Shown: positions 10,950 to 22,135 of the stretch, one piece after another | How positions within the stretch are numbered: position 1 is the first letter of the stretch | How the letters are laid out: each line of letters starts with the position of its first letter | DNA from: Heliocybe sulcata | Taxonomy: Eukaryota > Basidiomycota > Agaricomycetes > Gloeophyllales > Gloeophyllaceae | DNA length: 64,000 bases | Assembly: GCA_004369045.1 (NCBI GenBank) | Contig: ML213525.1 | Coordinates: forward strand, 65,789 to 129,788 | Direction of reading: 5' to 3' | Translations under genes and position numbers: made by a program | Notes under the pieces: model-generated | Told to the model about the DNA's origin: nothing | The model's input: the letters and a program-made list of their open reading frames with translations, nothing else | Databases searched by the model: none

Positions 10950-12189
10950 CATTATCCCATCCCCGCAGCGCTTCTTCTTTTCCGCCGCACGTTTCCATCA
11001 CACAGCAAGCTTATGGACGCAGATATCATCATCATCGTGGCCAGATGCAGTGACATCGGTGTCGACCGCAATCCAGTGTACCTATTGACGCCACAAATTG
11101 CGTCTGCCGCTCAAGAATGCACAAAAACCCTCCGCTCAATAATACGAAATTGGTTTACGCGACGCTGTCTCTTCATTGAGTCAGGACAATACGCCTTGCC
11201 CTCGCCCCGGCGTATACGTTCGGCGAGGAATTCGGACAAGTGGGTTCTAGAGGAAACATAGTTCGCTTCTGCGAATGCCGTGTTTCCATGCGCCGCGACT
11301 CCTTGAACCCAGCCCTCTTCCCGCTGGCCCAAGTACTATCGAGACTGTCTCTACTCATACCCTATCCAACGTCTCGGTCCTTAGAGGTTCTAATGGGCAA
11401 GACTCGATTAGGCTACGAGTATGAGCGCGATCTCAGCAGCACGCCCGGGTTTTCCGTTCCATGCAGCTTCAAGAACATCCGCGCACTCCAGGGGCCGGCA
11501 AGGGGTGCTTGACGGATGGACTGTTGCGCTTAAAAGAAGGTTCGTCGCGGTAAGGCTGATATGACCCGCCCCTCTAACGAATCGCACACCTAGGCTTCCA
11601 CCCATCGATCGTCGAGGACACAGGAAGACGGTACTTCACACCCCTCAAGTTTCACGAGTTCTGACTCGCCGTTTTGAAGTGGAAGTATGCACTCGCACAA
11701 GCCTGCCTGGGTAGGGAAATGGGACGGTCAAGCGGGTGTCTCGGCAAGTACTCTTCTCACATAGGCTACTGGGGCCGATGAACAAGGCCTACCCAGCCCG
11801 GGTAGTTGGGCAGCTTTGATGGCGGACTCTGTGATCGCATATAGCCTTTCAAACGCGGACACTTTGCTTGAACTCAAATTCTACAACGTATGTTGACTGA
11901 CCTGACATTGGTTCTGAAGACAGAACAAACAATCGTCAGCCAGTACCCAAAGTGCGCTTGCGATCCGAGTGCCCATACGAACGAGCTCGCAGGCACCATG
12001 AAACCATACTTGCGTGTTCCCGACCTCCCCCATGACCGCGGTATCCTTCGCAGAACACGATACGCCCCCTACGATCCACGCTTTCTCCAATCAGATACAA
12101 TTCGTGATTCATTATCCGCACAATTACGCCCGAAACCCTCACCATCTCTATATACCAAACCCAACCTCCACTCCCCCATACACCTCGCC
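10950..12189. other. no supported gene
   Basis: The segment 10960-11060 resembles, on the minus strand, the sequence just upstream of genes f and b (GGAAAAGAAGAAGCGC, then ATAAGCTGAT), so it is the old promoter of the decayed copy. Beyond 11100 only short frames are seen, with no family boxes. Confidence 0.4.
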
Positions 12190-13158
12190 TCACACCAAAT
12201 AATCAGACAACACCGCCCCCTCCCCCTCCCCGCCCCCCTTCTTCTCCCCACTCAAATACGCCCCAAACTCCTCGCCCCACCCCCCCTCCTGCACATTCTC
12301 CTTCTCCTTCTCCCCCTTATCCGCCTTGCGCCGCCTCCACGTCCCGCCGCTCCCGCCCTTCGAGTTCTTCAACAGCGCCTTCAGCGCCGAGGACTCCATG
12401 AGCGGCACGCGTTTCGGGGTAGACCGCGCCCGCCCGAGGGACTTTGCCATCTTCTTCCGCAACGAATGGGTGAACGAGCGCTTGCGCGAGGGCGACGGCG
12501 GGTGCTCGTCTTGTAATGTCGTAACCCCGTCCTGTTTCTGCTGCACCGTGAACCCGTCGAGCATATCCCTGAACGACCTCGACCGCGCCGCCTCCCCAAG
12601 GTAGCTACTACGCATCTCCTGATGCACCAGCGACGACACCGTCGGCGACGGGTGTCCATGGACAGTCGAGTCCGATCCGTCCGAGTCTCCCTCATCCTCC
12701 CCCTCCCCCTCCCCCTCTGACGTATCCGCACCATCAACGAACCCCAGCCCAATCGCCCTCTTGACCGGATCCACCCTCCCCTCGCTCCCTTCTTCTTCAA
12801 GCTCGCGCACCCTCCTCCGCTTCGCCTCGCACCTCTCCTCCGCCGCCGCGCACGCCCGCTCCAGATCGCGCAGCTGGTCCTCGAGCATGCACGCCGTGTT
12901 GATCACAGCCGCGGGGCGGAAGACGATCTCCGCGTCGAGCGCGCTCGTGTCGGCGTCGAGCGAGAGGCGGCGCGGGTCGATCGTGTCGTCGGCTGGTAGG
13001 GATACAAACCGCGCGGTGTTGAGCTCTTCAGCCCAGGGGTGGACGCTGGGCCCGGGCGAGGAAGAGAGGCGGGCGAAGGCGGAGAAGGCGGTCTCGCTGA
13101 AGGACGGCGAGCGTGCGAGTTGGGGGGATAAGAGGGAGAAGCGCGAGGACGAGGCCAT
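12190..13158 (-). CDS. hypothetical low-complexity, coiled-coil protein
   Basis: Single-exon frame of 322 residues with strong GC-rich codon use, unlike the flanking arms. Residues about 85-125 (LEDQLRDLERACAAAEERC, then RRRVRELEEE) look like a coiled coil. A Glu/Asp/Gly-rich stretch follows, then a basic region (SPSRKRSFTHSLRKKMAK, RARSTPKRVP) that could direct the protein to the nucleus. The C-terminus is Gly/Lys/Glu-rich. I recognise no family. It is divergently arranged with the next gene, with 246 bases between the start codons, so the two probably share a promoter region. Confidence 0.65.
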   Translation of the reverse strand: MASSSRFSLLSPQLARSPSFSETAFSAFARLSSSPGPSVHPWAEELNTARFVSLPADDTIDPRRLSLDADTSALDAEIVFRPAAVINTACMLEDQLRDLERACAAAEERCEAKRRRVRELEEEGSEGRVDPVKRAIGLGFVDGADTSEGEGEGEDEGDSDGSDSTVHGHPSPTVSSLVHQEMRSSYLGEAARSRSFRDMLDGFTVQQKQDGVTTLQDEHPPSPSRKRSFTHSLRKKMAKSLGRARSTPKRVPLMESSALKALLKNSKGGSGGTWRRRKADKGEKEKENVQEGGWGEEFGAYLSGEKKGGGEGEGAVLSDYLV

Positions 13159-13404
13159 TGGTGATGGAGAGTAGTGGTGATGGGTGGTGAAGAGAGATGA
13201 TGGGACGAGCGCGTTTATATATCGACTGAGGCCGGCGGCTGGCAGGGTCCGGCATGAGTCGCCGTGTATCCTCCAGAGCGATGTCAGCCACCTCTCTGCA
13301 TATAGCGCTTGTCAGCCACCCAGTCTGCATGATTGTCAGCCGCACGATCTGCATACATATGAATCCAATCCGCATACCAAGGCTCCACCGTCCTCGCACT
13401 ACCC
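13159..13404. promoter_or_regulatory. divergent promoter region
   Basis: Short intergenic space between two outward-reading genes. A TATATAAA-like sequence (GCGTTTATATATCG, 13210-13223) is placed for the minus-strand gene. No clear TATA is seen for the plus-strand gene. Confidence 0.4.
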
Positions 13405-14196
13405 ATGACCTCTCTCAGCCCACCCACCCCCTCCTCCTCCCTCCTACGCTATCGGCCCCTCCCCTCCTGCCCAAGCGGGATCAGTCTCATCCCGCTCTTC
13501 CCTTCCCCGCGGTCCCCCCGCTCGCCTGCCCCGTCCTACACCACCGCCCGGGACTTTACGCCCCCCAGACCCGAAACGCCGCGCCCGCAGGCATCCCTCA
13601 GCGCGCTCGCGTCGTACATCGTCTCACGCCTGCCCGAACTTGCGGAACGGGCGAGGGCGCTGGAGAGGGAGGAGAAGGCGCTGGATAGGACGATAAGGGG
13701 GTTGGAGGGGGAGGCGAGGTTGGCGAGGCGGTCTGTGTCGAGAGTTGATTCTCCCTCTGCTGCGTTGAGAAGTAGTTACGAGCCGGAGACGCCGCCGAGT
13801 CTGAGGGGGCGGAAGAGGCGCGTGGAGGGTGTGTCCTGTCTCCTGCTTGGTTTTTGTCTGGCGGGACTAACGAGCCGATTGGTGTTTGAAGCGCTGAGCT
13901 GGAATGGGAAGAGTCAGAGTAGAAGGTCCAGCGCGGGTTCAGGTGCGGGTGTGCGATTCAGCCAGCCCGTTTTACTGGACGAGGATATCCAGGTACTTCC
14001 CCTCCTCGATCCGCGGCATGGGGAGATTCTGATGGCAGCGATGGTGTAGATTCCGACCGGGATGAATGCGGACGTGTTGCTTCAGCATACGATCTCGCTG
14101 CGGAGTCGGAGGAAGGGGCGGGTGTTTATGGATGTGGAGGCTGATGCGATTGCGTGGGGCGGGGGCGGGGGTGGAAAGAGGAGGAGGGTTGAGTAG
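13405..14196 (+). CDS. hypothetical protein with coiled coil and basic C-terminus
   Basis: Exons read 13405-13828, 13892-13992 and 14050-14196, giving 223 residues. The first intron (63 bases, in frame, with a CTAAC branch site) could be retained without a stop. The second (57 bases) must be removed to reach the longer C-terminus. The N-terminus is Ser/Pro-rich and low complexity. Residues about 70-110 (LPELAERARALEREEKALD) predict a coiled coil. The end (GKRRRVE) resembles a nuclear signal. No family recognised. It lies unpaired in the spacer of the palindrome, and codon use is GC-rich like its divergent neighbour. Confidence 0.6.
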
Positions 14197-14937
14197 GTGC
14201 TTTGTGCTTCGAGTTGTGGGTGTAACGAAGTAAGGTGAAAATTCTGTATGCCCTACCAAAGTACATCAGCTTCCTGCATGAAATCGATCGACGGATATGC
14301 ATTTACTGTAGTCGCGGGCTCCGTCCTCATCCGCTCTGAATGTCCGAACAACGTGGCACTCAGACGAGGCTCCCCGGCTTAGCAAGTACGTCACGCTCAT
14401 GCAGCTCACTGAAGATGCGCATGGTTCTGACTAGCGTCCATATGCCCATCAGGTTATGAGACAGAATCTGACGCTCGAAGGTAACCTTGATAACAGGGTC
14501 CTTCGCTGCCGCGGTGCCATACATCATGCAGCATGTTTCGCGCGAGCGCCTTTTATGATGGGGCCAAATTCCTTCGAGTCCTTTAAGTGATCTATTCTGA
14601 TTTGTCAGAGGGACGTACCGAATCAACCTTCACAGTATCAATATACCGCCTCCAGGCTGAGTTCAAGCCCGGAAGTCCCGGCACTGGCATCCGACGAAGC
14701 AGTACTTACTTCTCAACACACTCGCTTCGTGCATGGCTTCCTTCCTCCTGGATGCACCGCGCCCGAGCGAGTACATGAACTGAAAGAAGGGGAAACTCAT
14801 GTGCATTGGGAGCAACGTGTAACGAGCGGCTAACCCACCCGTAATCGCGTTTATGTCTGCAAGGTATAAAGCTCTGGAGACGAGCATGACGAGATTGAGA
14901 TTACCAGTGTATTCAGTTGAAGGGCGAGAGCGCAGGG
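14197..14937. other. right part of the central spacer; possible diverged family fragment
   Basis: On the minus strand two open stretches (14663-14950, with SLGRGASRRKEAMHEAS, and 14360-14626) look like an exon pair whose promoter side faces the CACGTG element. They lack the TIPFP box and I could not complete a gene. Confidence 0.3.
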
Positions 14938-14947
14938 CGCGTGATGA

Positions 14948-14992
14948 CACGTGACCTCTACGCGTGGCAGCGTGTATAGGGGCTATTGATTC
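14948..14992 (+). promoter_or_regulatory. CACGTG...TATAGGGGCTATT element
   Basis: CACGTGAC followed 27 bases later by TATAGGGGCTATTGATT; 617 bases upstream of gene e, right copy, against 615 for its mirror partner. Confidence 0.55.
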
Positions 14993-15300
14993 TCATCCTC
15001 TGCTACTGCGTCTCACCCCAGAGATTCTCCAAGGCCTATGACCTGGCAATTGACGGAACGTACAGCTAGAGCATCCGATATTGAACTGCTACAGTTGTCC
15101 CTTACAGTAAGTGATGCACAAGAAAAGAGGGTAGGGTGCACGCCGCATGTCGAGTTCTTGCCCTGACTTGGAGAACAGATTGCGTACACATGGTTCCCAT
15201 ATGGTAAGCTAAATTTTCATTATCGGAACGGAGGCAGCAAACCCATCACAAAAAGAAGGACAGCGATAGTTCCCAGAAGTAAGACGTGGCACGCCCCGTA

Positions 15301-15550
15301 GCCAATGAAACTCCACAAAACTCATCCGGGAGCCTGAACCGCCATCGTGACCGCATCGATACCATCAGATAATACCACGCACCTAACGGCAGTGCATCTA
15401 GAGTCGGCGAGAAGGACATATCCACCCACCTGAGCCTATAAGCGCCCATATCTCGCCGCCGCTGCAAAATCGAATCAGCCGGCAGAAATAAAGAAGCACA
15501 TCTTTCCCTGACTTCTCCGGTATCTAAGCAAAACAAAAACTGATATAAGC
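15301..15550 (+). promoter_or_regulatory. promoter module of gene e, right copy
   Basis: The CCAAT block (15301-15325), the CCACCTGAGCCTATAAGCGC block running on into CCATATCT (15422-15453) and GATATAAGC (15540-15550) occur in this order before the ATG at 15609. Confidence 0.6.
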
Positions 15551-15608
15551 TGCCCGGATCAAGCCCCGACGAACCCTAGTCGCGTCTTGACCCGCTACCA
15601 ACACTATC

Positions 15609-16411
15609 ATGACTGGCACTGTACACTCGCCCTCTGCGATGCCCGCACAGGCATACACGCCAACTAGTGAGCGTAGGCGTAGCAGCGTTACCTTTGCGGA
15701 TGATCCTCTGGGACGAAAGCGACCTAGCGGTGGGGTGTGGCAGGCCCGACAGGGGAGATTGGAAAGGTGGCCCGCGAAGGAGGCCGGCGAGATTGATGTG
15801 CGTGCCGCTCACCATCAACAGCATAGGATATTCTGACCTCTTTTGCTATAGCTGGACGATTATGCGGTCGAAGGAAGCGGGACTCCGGGTGCCCGCGAAG
15901 CCGCAGCAGGTGCTATCGATGGGCGGATCGTGGTAAGTCTTCATGCTCATTCTATCTGTTCAGAGTTATAACAGTCAATGTATTGCGTAGGACTGCGTCT
16001 GGAAGGAGGCTACGTCCTCACCGGCGAAGATGTGCGAGAGCGAACAAGAAATCTGCGTGTCGACGAACAAGCCCAACGAGCAGGTCAAGAAGGGGCTGGG
16101 TGATCAGGCTTCACCGGCCACCCTAGCCGAAAAAAAAGCCCAGTCACCGAGACCTCCCCTCGACCCGAGCGCGACCGCTACCATTCCATCTCCTCGCCCT
16201 CATGCTACCCCGGCTATCTCATTCGAGTGCGTCTCTGTCTAATATTGCCTCTATCCGAGCTAACCCAGTGCGTAGTCGGTCCAAAGAGCTGATTTTAGCT
16301 GAAATAGCCATAAATCGGGCAGTGGCGAGATACGGAGAGTATATCGAGGGCCGCTACGAAAGAGCAGCGGAGGCGACTCTTGCGACGCCCGGGATAGATC
16401 TGCCGCTCTGA
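15609..16411 (+). CDS. LG/TIPFP family gene e, right copy (intact)
   Basis: Unrecognised 213-residue protein with exons 15609-15797, 15852-15932, 15991-16226 and 16276-16411 (189, 81, 236 and 136 bases). The first two introns have GTGCGT and GTAAGT donors. The third has the family GA|GTGCGT donor and a CTAAC branch site. Motifs are RRRSSVTFADDPLGRK, GVWQARQGRLERW, a REAAAGAI segment in exon 2, CESEQEICV, VKKGLGDQAS, SPRPPLDPS..TIPSP and a charged tail (RSKELILAEIA, ARYGEYIEGRYE). Function unknown. Length conservation of every exon against the other arm argues for selection on the reading frame. Confidence 0.75.
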
Positions 16412-16551
16412 GGTAGAGATCCTGTAAGAGTTGTGTTTGTTGAGAATTCAGTATGTCGAGGATGGACTGGGAGTAGGTGGTTGGCTGGTATAAGCGTAGA
16501 TATTCGAAGCAGAATGAGAGGAGCGGTTGGTTGGCAACGCGAGAGCACGAC

Positions 16552-16610
16552 CACGTGATCTAAACTTTCTGATGCGCAGCACCGCGTATAGGGGCTATTG
16601 ATTTCGTTAC
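16552..16610 (+). promoter_or_regulatory. CACGTG...TATAGGGGCTATT element
   Basis: CACGTGATC, then TATAGGGGCTATTGATTTCG after 35 bases; 697 bases upstream of gene d, right copy. It also lies 140 bases beyond the stop of gene e, so a role at the 3' end of e cannot be excluded. Confidence 0.55.
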
Positions 16611-16922
16611 TGTGTCGCCGCATACCACCCAATATCTTGCTAACATCGCGGGCTGAAGTACGTCGAGACGAGTGATTCACATTCCCTGCTCTTAGCGTGC
16701 TAGATTTAATCCTCTCGCGAGTGAATGCGCCAAGCACGACGTTAAAACACGTCGTCTCAGAGCGAGCGTCCATCGATTTCTAGCGCTGACTCGGAGAACG
16801 TAGGGAATATACGCGACTGTGTGCAATGACTTCATTCCACATTGTCACAGAGGAGGCAATAGTTCCATCGTCAAAGAAAGGATCGCAAGAGTCTGTGCAA
16901 GCGGCGTGTGCCACGCCCGGTA

Positions 16923-17210
16923 GCCAATGAAGGTCCGCAAAAGTCATCAAGACGCCGGTATTACCTCCATCACATCGATAACATCAGATAGAACAACACC
17001 ACCTAGATTCAGCGCATCTAGAGCCGTCCATCATATGATATACGCACCCACCTGAGCCCATAAGCATCCATATCTCATCGCCGTTGTAAAGTTGAATCAG
17101 CCGGCAGAGATAAAGAAGCATGCCTTCGCCCCGTTTAGACAGACCCGCATCTTCCGTCCGGATTCGCTGGTAAGAACGAGCTCTTTAGCGGTCTAGAAGC
17201 TGATATAAGC
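16923..17210 (+). promoter_or_regulatory. promoter module of gene d, right copy
   Basis: CCAATGAAGGTCCGCAAA (16923-16948), the CACCTGAGCCCATAAGCATC block running on into CATATCT (17045-17076) and GATATAAGC (17201-17210), about 97 bases before the ATG. Confidence 0.6.
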
Positions 17211-17306
17211 CTCGCGCATCACGCACCAATAATATTCAAAAGCCCCAGCTACACTCCATCTCCTACCATCATCACCTTGACCAATACCGCACGCTCGCTT
17301 TTCAAG

Positions 17307-18049
17307 ATGTCAGAGCAGCTGTATATGCCGAGGATGTGCGGCTGTGGATGTGAGAACGCTATCCCCACCAATGACCCTTTCGGGCCGCAAGAATACCGGT
17401 TCGACAACAGCTGGCGGGTGTGGCAGGCGGGACGACGGTGGTTGCAAAAGTGGACGCGGCAGAAGAAAGAAGAGCCCAGAAAGGTGCGTACCGTTGATGA
17501 ATGGAGGCCTCACCTTCTCACTGCAGATGAAGGGTGGCGGCGTCGAGCACAGGAAGGGTGAGAGGACTGAGGAAGCAGTAGCGGGTGTTATCGCTCTGCC
17601 GCCGGTGCTTGTGTGTATCTATATTCATGTTATCTGTTCATACTCATGACAACGAGCTTTCCCCGTAGAGTGCTGAACGGCAATTCTACATGTCAAAGGG
17701 GCAAAATACTTGTAAGACGGACAACGTCGACACGTCCGAGAAGACACAGAAACATGGAGAGAAGGGGGAACTTGGTAACCAGTCTTCATTGATCACATCC
17801 ACCAATAAAGACCAGTTGCCAAAACTTCCCCTCGATGCAAGGGAGGAAAACACAATCCCTTTCCCTCGTGTGCCACCCACCGGGGATGCCTTACTCGAGT
17901 GCGTCGCCTGCCGAATTACCTTTGACTAAGCTGATCCATTCCACAGCACGCTCGAAGAGCTCGAGAGAAGACTGGGTCATGCAGACCCCAGAGTCAATAG
18001 CGCGCTGGTCGAAGCTCTTCAGATGATGGGCATTGCAATGCTGGCTTAA
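17307..18049 (+). CDS. LG/TIPFP family gene d, right copy (intact)
   Basis: Unrecognised 197-residue protein. Exons are 17307-17483, 17527-17610, 17669-17898 and 17947-18049 (177, 84, 230 and 103 bases). Exon 1 holds the Cys motif MCGCGCE and YRFDNSW..WQAGRRWLQKW. Exon 2 contains GGGVEHRKGERTEEAV. Exon 3 begins SAERQFYMSKG and contains GELGNQSS, KLPLDAREENTIPFP and PPTGDALL. Exon 4 is EELERRLGHADPRVNSAL. Against the left copy, exon 1 differs at only a few positions, whereas exon 3 is hardly alignable at the start yet has the same length. Function unknown. Confidence 0.75.
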
Positions 18050-18383
18050 GTCGCAGGTTCCGCAATGATCGTCATGTTATGGGTATCACGATGAGCCATG
18101 ATAGCGAGAGACTTATCTGCATGAAATATATTTAATTGGTGCGACAATGAATTTATCCTGATTTGTCAGAGAGAGACGTGCGACAACAGCGGTTAAGAGC
18201 TTACCTGGACGTGAATCGAGACCCCTGATCATCATCGTGATAAGCCTCGTGCTTTATACCCGGCTTAAGAAGCAATCGCTCGGGTCGAGAAGCTGGTTTT
18301 CAGCCATCAGTGGCATCAGACTTGCAGATATATAACCATCACCAGCATTTCCCGTTCATTCTCCTCCTTCTCGCTCTACCAAC

Positions 18384-18945
18384 ATGGCTCCGGCTACCCC
18401 TCCGAAGAAGGATAAGATCATAAAAGTCAAGCCATCCGTCAAAGACTCACCAAAAGCACGGGCTGGCATTCAGCTGGTCGCTCCGCTGAAGAGGTGGCAG
18501 AGGCACAAGGTGCGCTGTTCCTGCGGAATGTGCCACATTGTCTTATCATAGCCCGCAGACGTCGAAGGCAAAGATGCCTTTTGCCCGCTACACGGACGCA
18601 AGGGAGGAATCATACTTGAACAGGCTCGCGACATCTGTCATGGTTAAGCAGTCTGGATTGGTAAGTCATTCGCTTGGGGCGATGAGAGAGCCATTAGAGC
18701 GACCTTTTGATTTCCTCGTCACTCGGCAGACCGAGCGCCGCATTCAACACGGCATGTATATACAAGAGAACGGCGCTCTCCACTTCAAGCGTGAGGAGAC
18801 GCCGCCTCCCGAGGATGCCGATGAGGAGTGGGGTTGGGTACCGGACGAGGATGACCCAATGGTACAGCCTCCCTCTACGCCGGGTCCGGTGCTGAAAGAC
18901 CGAGATAAAAACACAGTTCCATTCCCTTGCGCTGGATCAGCGTAA
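18384..18945 (+). CDS. LG/TIPFP family gene c, right copy
   Basis: Unrecognised protein, about 147 residues. Exons are 18384-18509, 18559-18660 and 18730-18945. Exon 1 is Lys-rich (PKKDKIIKVK) and ends KRWQRHK. With the acceptor at 18558, exon 2 reads SKAKMPFARYTDAREES and LATSVM, which matches the IPLGR exon and keeps phase 0. The other possible acceptor (after CATAG, 18551) gives a stop. Exon 3 starts TERRIQHGMYIQENG, has EWGWVPDEDD and ends VPFPCAGSA. Exon 2 is three codons longer than in the left copy. A fourth exon via the GTAAAT donor at 18942 is possible but weak. Confidence 0.65.
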
Positions 18946-20109
18946 ATCCTGTAAGTTTTCAGGCCAGTATGCTCACACAGTCGTTGACGGACTTGCCCGT
19001 AGGGACTGATGAAGCGAGGCGGGCCTATGCGACACTACGGCAGAGCAAAGGGGCAACATGTACGGATCTCCTAACGCGTTCTCTGCGATCTGGTCCTGTG
19101 CGACAGTTTAAGAAGAAAGTTCATGCTCGTCCGACATCTTGTTCACCGTAGGGACTGGCCCTGCAATTTGCCAGCTATAGCTCTGTCGTATGGAATCAAC
19201 AATTGTACATCAAACATACCAATAACCGTCAACCATCGTTCGCCTACGCCCACGTTGCATCGCTTCTAAGATCTCTAGAACTCGGCTACACCGTCAACTC
19301 CAGTACCGAGCACGCGAAATGTATGGCCAGTGACGCCCACGTTATCCGGGCAGTCGTCGCCTATGTGCGTCGGCCATTCGTCTTGCAGTCAAAGTAGGTG
19401 GAAAGTCAGCAGCAGTCAATATTGATGTCGAAAGAGGCGAATGGAGCTTGAAGCCTGCGCCTTGCAAAGCGGGAAGAGACTGCGGAAGCGTACACGTGAT
19501 TTCATATGTGGCTGTCCGCGTACGTAGACGTGCATAGTTTCTCAGATCTCAACTATACGACTACACTTCTCATTAGCACACCCGAAAGAGCACAGAAAGT
19601 GGTGAGTCAATGCGGCATCATCGGAGAGTAACATCTAAAGGGACGTTGAAGCGAAGAAGGTCTCATGGTATATTCGGCAGAGATACATGAGGCTTTCACG
19701 AGGCCGCGTATGAGAGGTATGATTTAAATCAACGAGACAAGAAGAACCCAGTGGTCGATTGTCATATAATAAAAATTGGGGACACTTACACAGCGAGACA
19801 GTTCGTTTTGAATCGTGCCCCAGAGAGGCTTGTATCTCAATGGAACCAGTAATCATCTTCATCATCGCGATTATTTAGCAGATAGTGCCACCTAATTCCA
19901 GAGCGCTCAACCATTCCGATGACGATCAAAATATGAACACATATACGCATATCTGCCCCATATCGGTAGCGGAAGAAGAAGCGCATTGTCTACTCTATTA
20001 GGCAGTGAAAGAGATGAGGTACAGATAGATAAGCTGATGTGATCAACAGGCTCAACCACTCTTGACTGCAAACCAGTATCCTCTCCTCTCTACCGTGCTA
20101 CAACCAACG
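18946..20109. other. between c and b in the right arm; no supported gene
   Basis: Matches 3564-4782 in reverse complement. It holds short frames only. The last 200 bases before gene b contain the GAAGAAGAAGCGC and ATAAGCTGATG sequences also found before genes b-left and f. Confidence 0.4.
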
Positions 20110-20878
20110 ATGTCGAATCCCTGCCATTCCAAGGCCGCAAGGACGCGGAAGGTCACCATCGTGAAGAACTATTTGTGGCAATGGGAACCCCAGGACGGCC
20201 GAGGAAATTGGCAGACCCCTCGCTGGCCCATGAACAGCTATCGAGCTCGGCCTGCGGAGGGAAACTACCACGTATGTCCTTCCCATCTTTGACGAATCCG
20301 TGGGATTAATTCTCCTGCTCCCGCAGTTCTGGATTCCCTTGGGCCGCTTCGCCCAGTACCAGAATTCTCCAACGATCCAAGAGGTCTTGGGGGACAGCGC
20401 TCGAGATCGGCTTGGGGTCGTGAGGGGCATTCCCTAATTGCTCGTTGTTATCAGTATTGAGGTTACAACCCGCGGTTAGGACGTAGAGAGGGCGGAAAGC
20501 GTTCAAGTACCCACGAAGAAAGACAAGAAACGGGCTAAGAAGAAGAAGCCAGAGACTAAGCTTTCGTCCGTCAACTCAACGACCAAAAACCTAGTGCCGA
20601 AGCCTCCTCTCAGACCCAAAGAGATCAGCACTATACCTTTTCCCACTGGCGAGGCGAGCGGCGAGATCGATGCCGCCCCGCCCATCAAAAACATCGGGAA
20701 TTACTTCTGGGCGGACTCGTGAGTCACTCATCCATTTGACCCACGGTGCTAGTAGATTGATGTCCAGCGCTTTACTAGCGTGATGGAGCGCAGGAGGAGG
20801 AGGGAACAGGCAGCCGAGGCGTGGTCCGAGAGAGGTGATGATGGTCACGCTAACCCAGACGTCGGAGAGGTCTATTAG
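20110..20878 (+). CDS. LG/TIPFP family gene b, right copy (intact)
   Basis: Unrecognised 194-residue protein with exons 20110-20271, 20327-20419, 20489-20718 and 20779-20878 (162, 93, 230 and 100 bases). Motifs are LWQWEP, GNWQTPRWPMNSYRARPAEG (exon 1), FWIPLGRFAQYQNSPTIQEV (exon 2), KKDKKRAKKKKPE, VPKPPLRPKEISTIPFPTGE and NYFWADS (exon 3), and MERRRRREQAAEAW (exon 4). The acceptor of exon 3 (GTAGAG|AGG) was chosen because the left copy has the same acceptor and only this choice keeps the frame in both. No secretion or membrane signal is seen; the basic run suggests a nuclear or nucleic-acid-binding protein, which is inference. Confidence 0.78.
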
Positions 20879-22135
20879 CGATGCATGGTGATCGTTGCTT
20901 GAGCTACCGAGAAGTGAATCAAATGAATTGACGGGATGTTGTTTCACTTACCCATGACCTGAGCTCTGTTTCCCCACTACGTTGGGGGTAATGCTGCTGT
21001 TCCCAATGCTGCACTGTCGGATTGTTTCCCTACGAGAGTCCAAATGTTCACTCACGACCGTCTCGACCGACCGAAAGGACGCTTTGCAGAGTTATCTTTG
21101 CTTCCTGTTTCTTGGTTCTTGCAGGCGACACTCTGAGTACTATGTTCCGTTCGTTGGCGAAACCATTGCATTCCGTGCGGACGAGCAAGTACGAGGACTA
21201 GTGAGGTCGCTGGTACTATTGATAGTCTGTTTTGGTTTGCGCCGGCGTCTGAGATTCTTCATCCCTTCCCCGGACGGACGGTCTATCTGATAGCATGCGA
21301 TGGACAAGACGAGTTGCAAAGGTGATTCGGGAAGACGATACCTGTCCGTAGCAGCCTGCCTTTAAGTCTTTCTGGCTATAGGCAGGCCCCTCCTGAGTAT
21401 ACTACACACCTTCAACTCAATCAGTGTCTGGAAGTGAGGTCTCGCACTGCAAATGGCTTTACTCCGGACACGGACTCCTATTTTGCAACCATAAGGTAGA
21501 TTTGCGGACGCAGTTTGCGAGGCAGTGTCGCGACGACGGGACCTTCTATTGTGGCGCCTCACTTGCGCGCGTACCTAAGTCTCGTATACAAGCTGTCAAC
21601 GCTCTCAGACATGTGCATGATAGCAATACCTTTGTCTTCATTTGCCGTACTGTGGGTTGTACGAACTTGACGGATAGCAACGGCATGGCGGGCCATAGTG
21701 ACCATCAGGCAGTGTGTGTAGATGGAAATTCTGCGGGATCAGACTCTATCGAGCGAAACATATCATATCTGCTCTGTGGCAGCGCTTCCTTTGAGCTCGG
21801 CCACATCTCGCAATCAGCCATATCGACACCCCATTGTCCGCTTCAGCCACGCACCCACGCGCTGGCAAGGTGTGGCATTGCCACTCCACAGGGATATTGT
21901 AGCGTAGCGACCTCCATCAGAGCAGCGAAAACGTGTAGTGGTTACCACGTCAGTGGACGTCTTCACTTCATTGTCCATGATTACACGAGGAGTTGCAGAA
22001 GCTTCCGACTCCAATCGGGTATCTGCGGTGGCACGATCAGATACCAAGCCTCCAGAGTATATAAAAAGAGCCACCACCCGCCTGATACATTCGCTAACCT
22101 TCAGTCATCCATTCGTATCCACTAGCGCTGCTACT
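20879..22135. other. intergenic, conserved with 1573-2795
   Basis: No family boxes and no long conserved frame. A TATATAAAAAG box (22067-22076) lies about 65 bases upstream of gene a. Confidence 0.45.

Noticed and set aside
18552-18660. Premature stop in exon 2 of gene c, right copy
   Set aside because: It appears only if the acceptor at 18551 is used. The acceptor at 18558 gives an open frame, the right phase and the conserved MPFARYTD motif in both arms.
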